A DNA stretch of 36,413 nt from Bacteroidota bacterium (lineage in GTDB: Bacteria > Bacteroidota > Bacteroidia > JAFLBG01). The stretch is taken from assembly GCA_017303975.1 (NCBI GenBank), contig JAFLBG010000038.1:1-36413 (forward strand). The letters are read 5' to 3'. The position numbers and the translations under genes were made by a program. Below are positions 1 to 9,073 of the stretch, one piece after another. A model generated the notes under the pieces. It had not been told where the DNA came from, did no database searches, and saw only the letters and a list, made by a program, of their open reading frames with translations. Numbering within the stretch: position 1 is the stretch's first letter; every line of letters begins with the position of its first letter.

Positions 1-1112
1 AGGATTAATTTCTTTAACCTCTCGAATAAAATTAATTTCGTCTAAAATTGCTTCAAATACTTCCTTTTCTTTATCGGATGGAAAGCCAAGAACAAAGGAG
101 TATTCCGGAATAATATCAATTTTTTTAGTCGTGCTGCAAACGATTTAATTTGTTCTCGAGTTTGAATTCCTCCTTTATCCATTTTTTTAAGCAACTTATC
201 ATTGCCGGTTTCTGCACCAAAAAAAATCATCTTGCATCCGGATTCCTTCATTAGGAAGAGAGTTTCGTCTTTATACTTATCTATGGTGTCTATTCTCCCT
301 TCTCCCCACCAAACTATATTATGATCTTTAACTAGTTTAGAAAACTCTATAACACGTTTCTCGGAAACAAAAAAATTATTGTCGTGAAATTCAATTGCAT
401 TTCCATCAAATCTGTTTTTCAAATAAAGTATATCTTGAAAAATAGCTTCTGCTGATTTCCCCTTCCATCTCGCATTATATATTGGCACTACAGCGCAAAA
501 AGAGCACGTAAACGGACAACCAAAACTACTGTGGTAAGCTATTGTTTTTGTTCCTAAATATGTTTTAGCTAAATATCTTCCAATTGGATAAAAATTATTT
601 AGTTTTTCGTACGGAAGTTTTGGGAGTTCGTCTAAATTATAAATCTCATCTTTCTTAGTTGTAAAAAGAATGTTATCTTTTTTGTAAATCAAATTCGGTA
701 TTCCATCAAATAAAGAATTGGTTTCCATTGCATCAATAAGCTTTGGAAAAGACTTATCTCCCATTCCATTTACGATTACATCTACAAAACCACTATCTAA
801 AACCACTATAGAATGATTTGAAGGAAAGTATCCACCCCATATAATCTTAATATTGGGATAAAGCTGTCTTATTTTTTTTGAGATCGGTATAGCTTGTCTT
901 AATTGAGGACCCGGCATTACCGTACAAGAAAAATACTTTATGTTATTATTAGCAAGGTAGTTTTCTATCTTATCCCAAGGCTCTTGATCTATATTTCCAT
1001 CTACAAAACGCCAATCGTATCTGCCTTCAATTGAAGCTGCAATTTGCAGAATACTATTGGGAATTCTTGGGTTATGCTTAGTTGCTAATGGATTAAAAAA
1101 TAAAATAGACAC
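1..1112 (-). CDS. B12-binding-domain radical SAM protein, partial at window edge, apparent frameshift
   Basis: Radical SAM enzyme of the cobalamin-binding-domain class; substrate unknown. Residues 1-130 look like a Rossmann-type B12-binding domain (IIWGGYFPSNH near 90-100). The 4Fe-4S motif CxxxCxxC is C199, C203, C206, and EGRIDTI and FFGAETGNDKLLKKMDKGG follow in the TIM-barrel part. The start is GTG at 1112, with an in-frame stop just upstream and no nearby ATG. The literal reading frame ends at 42, but its last 26 or so residues are unlike the family. Shifting -1 at a run of seven A on the coding strand (positions 126-120) restores a family-like continuation (KKIDIIPEYSFVLGFPSDKE) open to position 1. 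So the gene is frameshifted by mutation or sequencing error, or is decoded by slippage, and it continues beyond the window. It may act on the neighbouring polysaccharide or a lipid; that is inference. Confidence 0.8.
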
Positions 1113-1165
1113 AGGTCAGTTTTGAATAATTATTAAGATAAATTTAATTAATATTACTTCAATTA

Positions 1166-2476
1166 ATGATAAATAAGTTTCTATTATCACTCATACTAAT
1201 AGTTTTATCTATTTCTCTGCTTCAACAAATTGCTCCGTTTGTTGAAGAGAAACCCTTATATGGATCATTTACAAAAGCTTCAAAACCTAGATTTAAAATA
1301 GATAGCTTATTAACAGGTTCTTATCAGCGCAACTATTCTAAATGGATTCATGAGAATATTGGATTTAGAAGTACTCTTATTCGCTTGCATCATCAAATTG
1401 GGTATTGGCTTTATTCTAAATCATATGCGAATGCCGTTATTGTGGGAAAAAACAACTATTTATTAGATAAGAAATATATTTATGCTCATACCGGGCAAGA
1501 TTTTATTGGAGAAGATTCAATAAAATACATGCTACAAAAAACAAAACAACTTCAGGATTCACTTTCAAAGTATAATATTAAACTATTTATTGTATTGGCA
1601 CCCGGAAAGGCTTCGTTTTACAATGAATACATTCCGGATTTCTATTTAAAAAATATTGGTAAAACAAACTATCAGTATTTTTCATCCTATTTGAAAGAAT
1701 TTAACATAAATCACATTGATTTTAAGAAGTGGTTCTTTGCATTAAAAAAAACAACTTCATACCCATTATTTCCCAAAAATGGAATTCATTGGAGTACGTA
1801 TGGTGCATTATTAGCAGCCGACTCTATAATTAGGTATACAGAACAACTCCACAAATTAAGTTTGCCACATATTAGTTTTGATAACATTAGAATATCTGAC
1901 TCATTAAATGAGGTTGATCAAGATGTTGGATTAGGAATGAATTTGTTATATGGCCCCAAGAATATACCTATGGCATACCCAACGCTTTCCTACAATAAAA
2001 ATAATGAAGATAGAAAGTTACATGTTTTAAGCGTTGCAGACAGTTACAACTGGACACTTCCAATATCAGGAATGTCAGAAAAGGTATTTAAACAGTTTGA
2101 TTTTTTGTATTACAATAAACAGCTTTATCCCAATAGCTGTGAACCTTCTAAAGACATTACTACCGTAAATAAGTTAAAGCTACTTTCGAGTGTAAACACT
2201 ATAATGATTATGATGACCGATGCTAATTTGTCTGAATATAGTTGGAATTTTATTGAAGATGCCTATTCTGCTCTATTTAAGAATAAAACACTATCCGGAA
2301 CCGCAATTCCTCTAGATGTTGCAATTAAAATGTATGATATTAAGAATGATCCTCCGTGGATAAAATTGATAAAGGAAAAAGCAATTGCAAAAAACATATC
2401 AATTGATTCGATGCTTTATCTGGACGCTAAGTATATTATTGAACAAAGTTATAGAACAAACAATGGAACTCAATAG
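1166..2476 (+). CDS. AlgJ/AlgX-like SGNH-hydrolase-fold protein (polysaccharide O-acetylation)
   Basis: 436-residue protein with an N-terminal membrane anchor or signal (residues 4-24) and an extracytoplasmic SGNH-like domain. Active-site-like motifs are ADSYNW (Ser293) and NGIHWS (His208), the order expected in AlgJ/AlgX proteins; the Asp that normally comes two residues before the His (DxHW) is Gly206 here. Members of this family take acetyl groups delivered across the membrane by an MBOAT protein and place them on an exopolysaccharide. The next gene is such an MBOAT protein and overlaps this one by 14 nt, supporting a two-gene acetylation module. The target is probably the polymer made by the surrounding locus (inference). 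Confidence 0.8.
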   Translation: MINKFLLSLILIVLSISLLQQIAPFVEEKPLYGSFTKASKPRFKIDSLLTGSYQRNYSKWIHENIGFRSTLIRLHHQIGYWLYSKSYANAVIVGKNNYLLDKKYIYAHTGQDFIGEDSIKYMLQKTKQLQDSLSKYNIKLFIVLAPGKASFYNEYIPDFYLKNIGKTNYQYFSSYLKEFNINHIDFKKWFFALKKTTSYPLFPKNGIHWSTYGALLAADSIIRYTEQLHKLSLPHISFDNIRISDSLNEVDQDVGLGMNLLYGPKNIPMAYPTLSYNKNNEDRKLHVLSVADSYNWTLPISGMSEKVFKQFDFLYYNKQLYPNSCEPSKDITTVNKLKLLSSVNTIMIMMTDANLSEYSWNFIEDAYSALFKNKTLSGTAIPLDVAIKMYDIKNDPPWIKLIKEKAIAKNISIDSMLYLDAKYIIEQSYRTNNGTQ

Positions 2477-3881
2477 TAGTCTATTTCTTGTATGGATATT
2501 TCCTATTTTTCTTCTGCTATATCTTTTGGAGAAAAAGCAATGGAGAAATAAATATCTGCTGTTTGTAAGCATTTTGTTTTACGCATGGTCTGAACCTAAA
2601 TTTATTTTCGCAATTCTATTTACCACTTTTCTGGATTTTCATTTGGTAAATGCAATGAGCAGAATAGAAAGCTCAACGAAAAGAACAATTTTTTTGGTTG
2701 CTTCAATCTCCATCAATATTGGCTTATTGGTATATTTTAAATATTTCAATTTTTTTATAGAAAGTTTCAATTATGTCTTAAAACCATTGGGTGTAGGCGA
2801 ACTGAGCTATATTAGCTATTTACTTCCGTTGGGTATCTCTTTTTATACATTTGAAACAATAACTTATGTAGTTGACGTATATAGAAAAGAACATAAGCCA
2901 CAACAAAATTTTTCGGATTATCTTTTGTACATCCTATTATTTCCTAAAATGGTGGCAGGTCCAATTATAAGGTATAGTGAGATTGCTAGCCAAATTGAGG
3001 ACAGAAGCAGCTTTGAAACAACACAAAATAGATTAAATGGATTTTATCGGTTTTGCCTTGGACTTTCTAAAAAGGAACTCATCGCAAATCAGTTGGCATA
3101 TTATTATGTAGATAAAATATTTTATATAAATCCTACAGAACTCGATGGCCCTACCGCATGGTTGGGTATAATTGCATATACTTTTCAAATATACTTCGAT
3201 TTTTCCGGCTACAGCGATATGGCAATTGGTCTTGGAAGAATGATTGGATTTAAGTTTCCTGAAAATTTTGATAATCCATATATCTCAACGAGCATAACCG
3301 AATTTTGGAGACGTTGGCATATAACCTTAGGAAAGTGGATGAAAAATTATATTTACATTCCATTGGGAGGCAACCAAAAAGGGACTGGAAGAACTTATTT
3401 AAATCTTTGGATTGTGTTTATTCTATCCGGATTGTGGCATAAAGGCTCGTGGTGTTTTATTCTTTGGGGTATTTATCATGGGTCATTGTTAGTAATGGAA
3501 CGTTTATTTATAAAAAAAGAACATTCGGATTCATTTCCTAAGGTAATTTTGACATTCATTCTGATTGCATTTGGCTCTGTTCTATTTAGAATTGACAATA
3601 TTAGTGAGGCATTTGACTATTACAAAGCATTATTCTTTTCAAATAACAACAGTTTTATTTTTCCGGAAATAGACTTTTGGATTCCGTTTTTTCTTGCAAT
3701 TATATTTTCCTTTTGGGGATTTTTCAAATTTGGTAAGCAATTACAAAACATATTCTATACTGAAGTAAAAGAAAATAGTTTAAATATCTTACTTACTATT
3801 TCATCTTGTATCTTATTTGTAATTTCACTAAGCTATATAACCCAATCCGGCTTTTATCCTTTTATTTATTTTAGATTTTAA
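2463..3881 (+). CDS. MBOAT family O-acyltransferase (AlgI-like)
   Basis: Polytopic membrane O-acyltransferase of 472 residues. Diagnostic features are PKMVAGPIIRY (161-171), FDFSGYSDMAIGLG (245-258), the WRRWHITLGKWM block (282-293) followed by YIPLGGN, and GLWH...WG.YHG with His326 and His339; His326 corresponds to the catalytic histidine of AlgI-type proteins. These enzymes move acetyl groups across the inner membrane for O-acetylation of exported polysaccharide. I place the start at the ATG at 2463, which overlaps the end of the AlgJ-like gene; a longer reading from a TTG at 2385 would run 92 nt into the upstream gene and is less likely. A methyltransferase gene follows after 12 nt. Confidence 0.9.
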   Translation: MELNSSLFLVWIFPIFLLLYLLEKKQWRNKYLLFVSILFYAWSEPKFIFAILFTTFLDFHLVNAMSRIESSTKRTIFLVASISINIGLLVYFKYFNFFIESFNYVLKPLGVGELSYISYLLPLGISFYTFETITYVVDVYRKEHKPQQNFSDYLLYILLFPKMVAGPIIRYSEIASQIEDRSSFETTQNRLNGFYRFCLGLSKKELIANQLAYYYVDKIFYINPTELDGPTAWLGIIAYTFQIYFDFSGYSDMAIGLGRMIGFKFPENFDNPYISTSITEFWRRWHITLGKWMKNYIYIPLGGNQKGTGRTYLNLWIVFILSGLWHKGSWCFILWGIYHGSLLVMERLFIKKEHSDSFPKVILTFILIAFGSVLFRIDNISEAFDYYKALFFSNNNSFIFPEIDFWIPFFLAIIFSFWGFFKFGKQLQNIFYTEVKENSLNILLTISSCILFVISLSYITQSGFYPFIYFRF

Positions 3882-3893
3882 CTTACGTATTAT

Positions 3894-4622
3894 ATGACCT
3901 TTATCTCAAAGATATTTGCTGCCAAATCCCAAAGTATCCCTACAGACAATTTCATAAAGCGGTTACGATGTTCGGTAATTGGAGAAGGAATGCTGAACGA
4001 AGGAAATATCTATTTGCTTGATTATATAATGAAGAACCTTCCAAATGAAGGGGCAATTTTAGAAATTGGATCTTATGGTGGATTGTCTACAAATTTAATT
4101 TGCTATTTACTAAGAAAATACAAAAAAGAAAATACTTTTTTTTCTTGTGATGCATGGGTTTACGAGGGTTATGAAGATACAATCAAAGCAATACTGGAAA
4201 CTATTGATGGAAGAGATGACATTAAAAGAGTTGATTATATGAATTATATTAAACAGTCTTTCATAAATGCTACACTTTTATTAAGTAAAGAGAACCTTCC
4301 ATATTCAATACATTCAACATCAAATACTTTTTTCAAAAATTGGGCTTTAGGCCAAACAGCTAAAGATGTATTTGGAAGAGATATTAAACTAGGAGGTAAA
4401 ATTGCATTTGCTTATATCGATGGCGACCACTCTGAAACCGCAGCTTATGCGGACTTTGAAAACGTTGACAAAATACTTCTTCCAAAAGGATTTATATTAC
4501 TTGATGATTCTGCAGATGCATATAATTTTGGAAGTTCGAAAATGATGAAAACGATAAAAAAGAATAATAAATATAAGGTTGTAATGACAAATCCAAACTA
4601 CCTTCTACAAAAAATAAGCTAA
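3894..4622 (+). CDS. class I SAM-dependent methyltransferase (Methyltransf_24-like)
   Basis: 242-residue Rossmann-fold methyltransferase. Motif I is LEIGSYGGLST (56-66); AYIDGDHSE near 173-181 and LDDSADAYNFG near 201-211 match the acidic and metal-type positions of the Methyltransf_24/CmcI-like group found in polysaccharide clusters. It lies 12 nt after the MBOAT gene on the same strand and probably modifies a sugar or small substituent of the polymer, perhaps by O-methylation (inference). Its last four bases overlap the end of the convergent gene at 4619-6625, so no terminator separates the two. Confidence 0.75.
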   Translation: MTFISKIFAAKSQSIPTDNFIKRLRCSVIGEGMLNEGNIYLLDYIMKNLPNEGAILEIGSYGGLSTNLICYLLRKYKKENTFFSCDAWVYEGYEDTIKAILETIDGRDDIKRVDYMNYIKQSFINATLLLSKENLPYSIHSTSNTFFKNWALGQTAKDVFGRDIKLGGKIAFAYIDGDHSETAAYADFENVDKILLPKGFILLDDSADAYNFGSSKMMKTIKKNNKYKVVMTNPNYLLQKIS

Positions 4623-6625
4623 TTGTATAATTCAAATCTGAACAAATACATATACTCTACATCAGCATAATATGTATTAAATCGAGCTCTATCAACTACT
4701 TTTCCCAATTCGTTTACACATACAACATTTATACCTCCATCCATATAACTAAACTCCTTTTGGTTAACTTTTATAGATGCTTTCGAATAGCCATCTGAGA
4801 GCAAGTCTATACTACTGCCATTTAACTTAGTATTTAACTCTGCTGGCAAATGATTAATCATTCTTGTTTCCTCTATTTTCTTCCCGTTAAATAGATGGAG
4901 TGCGTAGCCTTCTCCTACATATAATTTAGTAAGCAATGCACCGGTAGAATCTAAATATTTTTTTGTTTCAACTGACATGTTTTTAAAAATATCAAACTTT
5001 GTAACCAAAAAAATGTGATGCTCTTTATTCTTCTTTAGATAGTCAGCCAAAGTAATAGCATGAGTAGAAACTTGAGATGTATAGCTCAAATTATTTTTAA
5101 AATCATCGTATAAATCAGGAGTTATATAAAAAGAGTTATTAGTATAACGATGAATATCATCTTTGTTAGTTGTAATAAGAATATCCTTAAATATTCTATC
5201 CTGATTGATTTTAGAAACGATATCTCGGACAAAATCATTGTCGTTTTTAACAACAACAACAGCTCCTTTAGGCAACTTTAAATACCCTTTGTCAATCCTT
5301 GTAAGAATATTAAATTCATTTTTCTTCTTCAAGTTTGCTATTGAATCAGCACAAAATTGCGGATAATCCCAATTCCATGTATAAAAATCAGTATGGTAGT
5401 CAATCTGAGGATTGTCATTCCACTTTACACTATACTTATTATTTATACCCTGTACAGAATGAGAATAAGTACTGTAAATACCCAAAAAAATAAATATTAG
5501 TAATATGAAAGTTGATGTGTTTTTAATTGACACCTTAGTCAATGACAATACAAACATTAAGGCTAGCGGCACCAATGCATCTGTAAATAAGCGTGGACCA
5601 TAACACCATCCTCCCCACCAATTTGCCTGACGAGCAAGCATTAGCGTATGCAGTACAAACCAACTCAAAGAAAATACATATAATACATTTTTACGTAAGG
5701 ATTTGTAGAACAAACCAATAAACGAAACAAGTAAAAATGGACTATATATAAACAGCCCTCTTGCCGGGCTAAACAAAACAGCAAAAAATTTATTTACAAA
5801 TGAATCATCAGAAGTCATGTGTGTCCAGAATAATGGATGATAATATATTGGCACTATCAAATTGAAATTTTTTAAAGAGAAATATGCAACCGGTATAAAT
5901 AAAACAAGAAGTGTGCCTCCATATTTAAAAGCACACTTTATATCATAAAGCAAAAGTGCCAAACCTAAAATCAACGAAAATACAAGCGCACTTGGGCGGC
6001 AAAACCAAGCCATAAATACATATATACCTAGTAAAATACCATTGAGTTTCTGTTGCTTTGAAAAATGATTCTGAATATGAATTGCAATAAGTAAAAGGAA
6101 TATAGTTTCATAATTAAAGCTCCAAAGTGCTGTACCAATAGAACTTATAATAGTTGTACCTAATACAAACAAAATGGATGTAAAAAGTGATAAGTAAAAT
6201 GGTAAATAGTTTATTGAAATAGCAAACAGAAGAAGAAATATAATTACTACACAACAAGATGAAATAAAGGATTGAACAATAGCATCGTCTTGTTTAGAAG
6301 ATAAATCATACCCACAATACTTAGCAATGGCGACAAATGGAATACTCAAAAAAGAAGTTCCAAGTGGATATATGTAATATACTTTTTTTTCATTTTTCCA
6401 ATAAGAGTACTTCCAAGTACCATCACTAAAACTATCCGGATGATTTTTTTGAAAGTAATTGTACAAATCAATACTTCCATTTTCTAATAAAGCCAGGGAA
6501 GTAAGCAATGTTAATTGTGGGTCGGAATTGGTGTACTTTACTTTACTGCTATAACTTAAAGTAAATATGAAGTACGCACAAATTGCGGGTATTAAGTATT
6601 TAAATAATTTATGCAATCGACCCAA
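4619..6625 (-). CDS. multi-pass membrane protein, GT-C / GT39-like glycosyltransferase candidate
   Basis: 668 residues. About ten hydrophobic segments lie between residues 9 and 395, followed by a soluble C-terminal part of about 270 residues. The first loop after TM1 carries an acidic site (NSDPQLTLLTSLALLENGSI), as in GT-C fold glycosyltransferases that use polyprenyl-phosphate sugars, and WWGGWCYGPRLFTDALVP near 335-352 is common in GT39/ArnT-like membrane proteins. The exact donor and acceptor cannot be read. The start is TTG (6625), since no in-frame ATG exists for about 200 residues and a stop lies just upstream. It runs opposite to its neighbours inside the polysaccharide locus and faces the Wzz gene across only 33 bp. 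Confidence 0.6.
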   Translation of the reverse strand: MGRLHKLFKYLIPAICAYFIFTLSYSSKVKYTNSDPQLTLLTSLALLENGSIDLYNYFQKNHPDSFSDGTWKYSYWKNEKKVYYIYPLGTSFLSIPFVAIAKYCGYDLSSKQDDAIVQSFISSCCVVIIFLLLFAISINYLPFYLSLFTSILFVLGTTIISSIGTALWSFNYETIFLLLIAIHIQNHFSKQQKLNGILLGIYVFMAWFCRPSALVFSLILGLALLLYDIKCAFKYGGTLLVLFIPVAYFSLKNFNLIVPIYYHPLFWTHMTSDDSFVNKFFAVLFSPARGLFIYSPFLLVSFIGLFYKSLRKNVLYVFSLSWFVLHTLMLARQANWWGGWCYGPRLFTDALVPLALMFVLSLTKVSIKNTSTFILLIFIFLGIYSTYSHSVQGINNKYSVKWNDNPQIDYHTDFYTWNWDYPQFCADSIANLKKKNEFNILTRIDKGYLKLPKGAVVVVKNDNDFVRDIVSKINQDRIFKDILITTNKDDIHRYTNNSFYITPDLYDDFKNNLSYTSQVSTHAITLADYLKKNKEHHIFLVTKFDIFKNMSVETKKYLDSTGALLTKLYVGEGYALHLFNGKKIEETRMINHLPAELNTKLNGSSIDLLSDGYSKASIKVNQKEFSYMDGGINVVCVNELGKVVDRARFNTYYADVEYMYLFRFELYN

Positions 6626-6626
6626 T

Positions 6627-6644
6627 GTAAAATGCTATTTTTAC
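6627..6644. promoter_or_regulatory. inverted repeat in a 33-bp divergent intergenic gap
   Basis: Perfect 6-bp arms GTAAAA and TTTTAC separated by six bases, filling most of the gap between the TTG start at 6625 and the ATG at 6659. It could be an operator serving both genes or a 5' RNA hairpin. In AT-rich DNA a chance origin is possible. Confidence 0.3.
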
Positions 6645-6658
6645 CTAAAATATGAATT

Positions 6659-7600
6659 ATGAGTGTATTTAATGAAAAAACATCTTCGGATTTGCTAAAA
6701 AACATATATAAAGAGAACTTTAGACTGCTTATTATTACTGTACTTGGATGTACACTACTTGCTATCGCTTTCTCATTTCTTATTAGACCTAGATATTTAG
6801 CAAAAACATCTTTCTTTGTACCTAGCGGCATATCTTTTGAGCAAGTAATTGACAATCCTCAATTTGGTTATGATATTGATGCAGATAGATTATTACAACT
6901 ACTTTCCTCCGAAGAGCTAAAATTTGCAGTAATCAATAAATTTGATTTGATTAACTATTTTGAAATTGACACAACAGAATACGATTGGAGAGCAAAAATT
7001 TCAGAAAAATTTGATAAGCGTATTGTTTCTAATAGAACAAAGGTTATGTCCATAGTAATATCTGCGGAAACTCACGATCCATACTTTTCTGCTGAAATTA
7101 TTAGCTATATGCTTGAATACGTGCAACAAATGCGCCAACGGATATATAAAACAAATACACAACAAGCTGTATTTGCGTTTGAAAGTGAACTCAAGAAAAA
7201 AAAGGTTGAAGTAGATTCTCTTAAAGCTGCAATTTTAACCATCAGAAAAACACTCAAAATTAATAATGTTGCTTTAGTAAACTCCCAATTATTAATGAGT
7301 AGCGACAGGCATGTTGATAATCCGGAACAAGAAACGGAATTAGAAACACTAACTCAAAAATACATCAATGAACACAATCGTTTAAATGATTTAAAAGGCA
7401 AATACGAGAATGCCATGAATATTCAAAATAGAAAAGTGCCTCAATTGTATATAATTGATAAACCTACCCCTTTATTTAAAAAGGTGTTTCCTTTACTAGG
7501 ATTTACAGCAGCTATTGGATTTTTCGGTTCACTATTTTTAATGTTAGCAGGATTGTATTTTAAGCACGTTTATACTATTCTTACCAAAACAACTGTATAG
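6659..7600 (+). CDS. Wzz-like polysaccharide chain-length determinant / co-polymerase
   Basis: 313 residues with the Wzz layout: a short cytoplasmic N terminus, TM1 at about 22-42 followed by RPRYLAKTSFFVPS, a long periplasmic part with helical, charged stretches (about 175-265), and TM2 at about 277-300. IDKPTPLFKKVFPLLGF before TM2 matches the Pro-rich motif of the family. There is no C-terminal tyrosine-kinase domain, so this is the kinase-less (Wzz/PCP1-like) form. It would set chain length together with the Wzy-like polymerase that starts 3 nt after its stop. Confidence 0.8.
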   Translation: MSVFNEKTSSDLLKNIYKENFRLLIITVLGCTLLAIAFSFLIRPRYLAKTSFFVPSGISFEQVIDNPQFGYDIDADRLLQLLSSEELKFAVINKFDLINYFEIDTTEYDWRAKISEKFDKRIVSNRTKVMSIVISAETHDPYFSAEIISYMLEYVQQMRQRIYKTNTQQAVFAFESELKKKKVEVDSLKAAILTIRKTLKINNVALVNSQLLMSSDRHVDNPEQETELETLTQKYINEHNRLNDLKGKYENAMNIQNRKVPQLYIIDKPTPLFKKVFPLLGFTAAIGFFGSLFLMLAGLYFKHVYTILTKTTV

Positions 7601-7603
7601 AAA

Positions 7604-9073
7604 GTGTTGAATTTTTTTAAGCGTATATCATTTAAGTGGTACTTATCACTTTCCTGCTTCTTATTATTGCTACTTGGCATATATAGCTATTATACATCAA
7701 ATTATTTATACACGTACACTATATTTTTTGTAGGATTTATTTTTTTAATTTTTTCTCAGTTTGTAGCTAATAAAGGTCAACTGTATAAGCTTTTATTTTT
7801 TATTATCCCATTATCTGTTGGAATTACATTGGTAGGCGACTCTCAAATGCAACTTCCAACAGAGCCTATAATTGGCATATTTACGCTCATTCTTCTTTTC
7901 AATTTATTTTCTTTAAAGAATGACTTGAAAATTCTAATTCAGAACCCAATTACAATACTACTTTTTGCAGAAGTAATTTGGATGCTGATATGCTCTATAA
8001 CAAGTGAGTTAATCTCCGTTTCTTTAAAATATACGTTTATCCGTTTCTGCTATGTAAGCGCCTTTTTTACATTGGGTTTTTTATGGCTAAAGAAGGAGCA
8101 AAAACCATATCTACTTTACTTTATTTATGCTGTAGGTTTGATATTGCCTATAATTAATGGATTAATTTTCCATGCTCAATTTGGGTTTTCTCAAAAGACG
8201 GCTTATGTAATGCCTAAACCTTTTTACAACGACCACACAGAATACGGTGCTTGCATCGCTTTTATACTTCCTGCATTACTCGCTTTTAATTTTAATAGAA
8301 GTAAGTATTCAGAAGGTAAATTTTTTAAAGTTTTCACGCCCTTAATTTTATTTCTATTGTTTGTTGCGGAGTATCTATCATTCTCTAGAGCTTCTTGGTT
8401 AAGTCTAGCAGTAGCATTGGTATTTTATATATTGCTACAACTAAGAATATCAGGCAAGCAATTTTTGGCGCTACTATTTACTTCTGCAATAGTGGTTCTA
8501 TTTAACTACGATACAATTGTTACAAACTTAGAAGACAACAAAGCAATTAGTAATAAAGAAGATTTAGAACAACAAGTAAAATCAATTACAAATGTTACTT
8601 CCGATGTAAGCAATAAAGAAAGAGTAAACAGATGGAATTGCGCAATTAGAATGGGAAATAACAAACCCGTATTTGGATATGGCCCCAGAACATACAAGTT
8701 TTTTTATGGCGATTTTCAAGCCAAAGAAGACATGAATTACACCAGCACTTATACCGGAAATAAAGGCAATGCACATTCTGATTACCTTTCCTACTTCGCA
8801 GAAACTGGGTACATAGGATTCGCAATTCACCTCTTGCTATATATCGTAATCTTGTATCAAGGAATAAATACAATTAATATATGCAAGGACAGTAAAAATA
8901 AATCTATTGCAACTGTTGCTTTATTAGGGCTTACAACTTATTTCGTTCATGGCATTTTCAACGGATTTATGGATGAAGAAAAAATGGCCTCCCTTGTATT
9001 TATAAGTATGGCAATATTAGTATATGTAAAGCATATAGAAAACGATACTAAACAAGATGAAAAAACACTCTGA
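7604..9073 (+). CDS. O-antigen ligase / Wzy polymerase family membrane protein
   Basis: 489 residues, about a dozen predicted membrane segments and one large extracytoplasmic loop (about 300-390). The loop region contains RVNRWNCAIRMGNNKPVFGYG and, further on, NAHSDYLSYFAETGYIGF, the pattern of the Wzy_C/RfaL family (Arg and His in the loop, then E-x-G-hydrophobic). The start is GTG at 7604; an ATG start would remove the first membrane segments. Coupled to the Wzz gene upstream and overlapping the FkbM methyltransferase gene by 17 nt. It could polymerise repeat units or ligate a polymer to a lipid carrier; sequence alone cannot decide. Confidence 0.85.
   Translation: MLNFFKRISFKWYLSLSCFLLLLLGIYSYYTSNYLYTYTIFFVGFIFLIFSQFVANKGQLYKLLFFIIPLSVGITLVGDSQMQLPTEPIIGIFTLILLFNLFSLKNDLKILIQNPITILLFAEVIWMLICSITSELISVSLKYTFIRFCYVSAFFTLGFLWLKKEQKPYLLYFIYAVGLILPIINGLIFHAQFGFSQKTAYVMPKPFYNDHTEYGACIAFILPALLAFNFNRSKYSEGKFFKVFTPLILFLLFVAEYLSFSRASWLSLAVALVFYILLQLRISGKQFLALLFTSAIVVLFNYDTIVTNLEDNKAISNKEDLEQQVKSITNVTSDVSNKERVNRWNCAIRMGNNKPVFGYGPRTYKFFYGDFQAKEDMNYTSTYTGNKGNAHSDYLSYFAETGYIGFAIHLLLYIVILYQGINTINICKDSKNKSIATVALLGLTTYFVHGIFNGFMDEEKMASLVFISMAILVYVKHIENDTKQDEKTL

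Noticed and set aside
101-112. TATTCCGGAATA palindrome as a frameshift-stimulating hairpin
   Set aside because: With a CCGG loop only four A-T pairs remain, too weak for a stimulatory structure; kept only as context.
2385-2462. Longer N terminus for the MBOAT gene from a TTG
   Set aside because: It lies inside the upstream gene; the ATG at 2463 gives the normal family N terminus.
6592-6855. 87-residue minus-strand frame before the GT-C-like gene
   Set aside because: It lies antisense to the Wzz gene start, overlaps the GT-C-like gene in another frame and shows no protein-like pattern.
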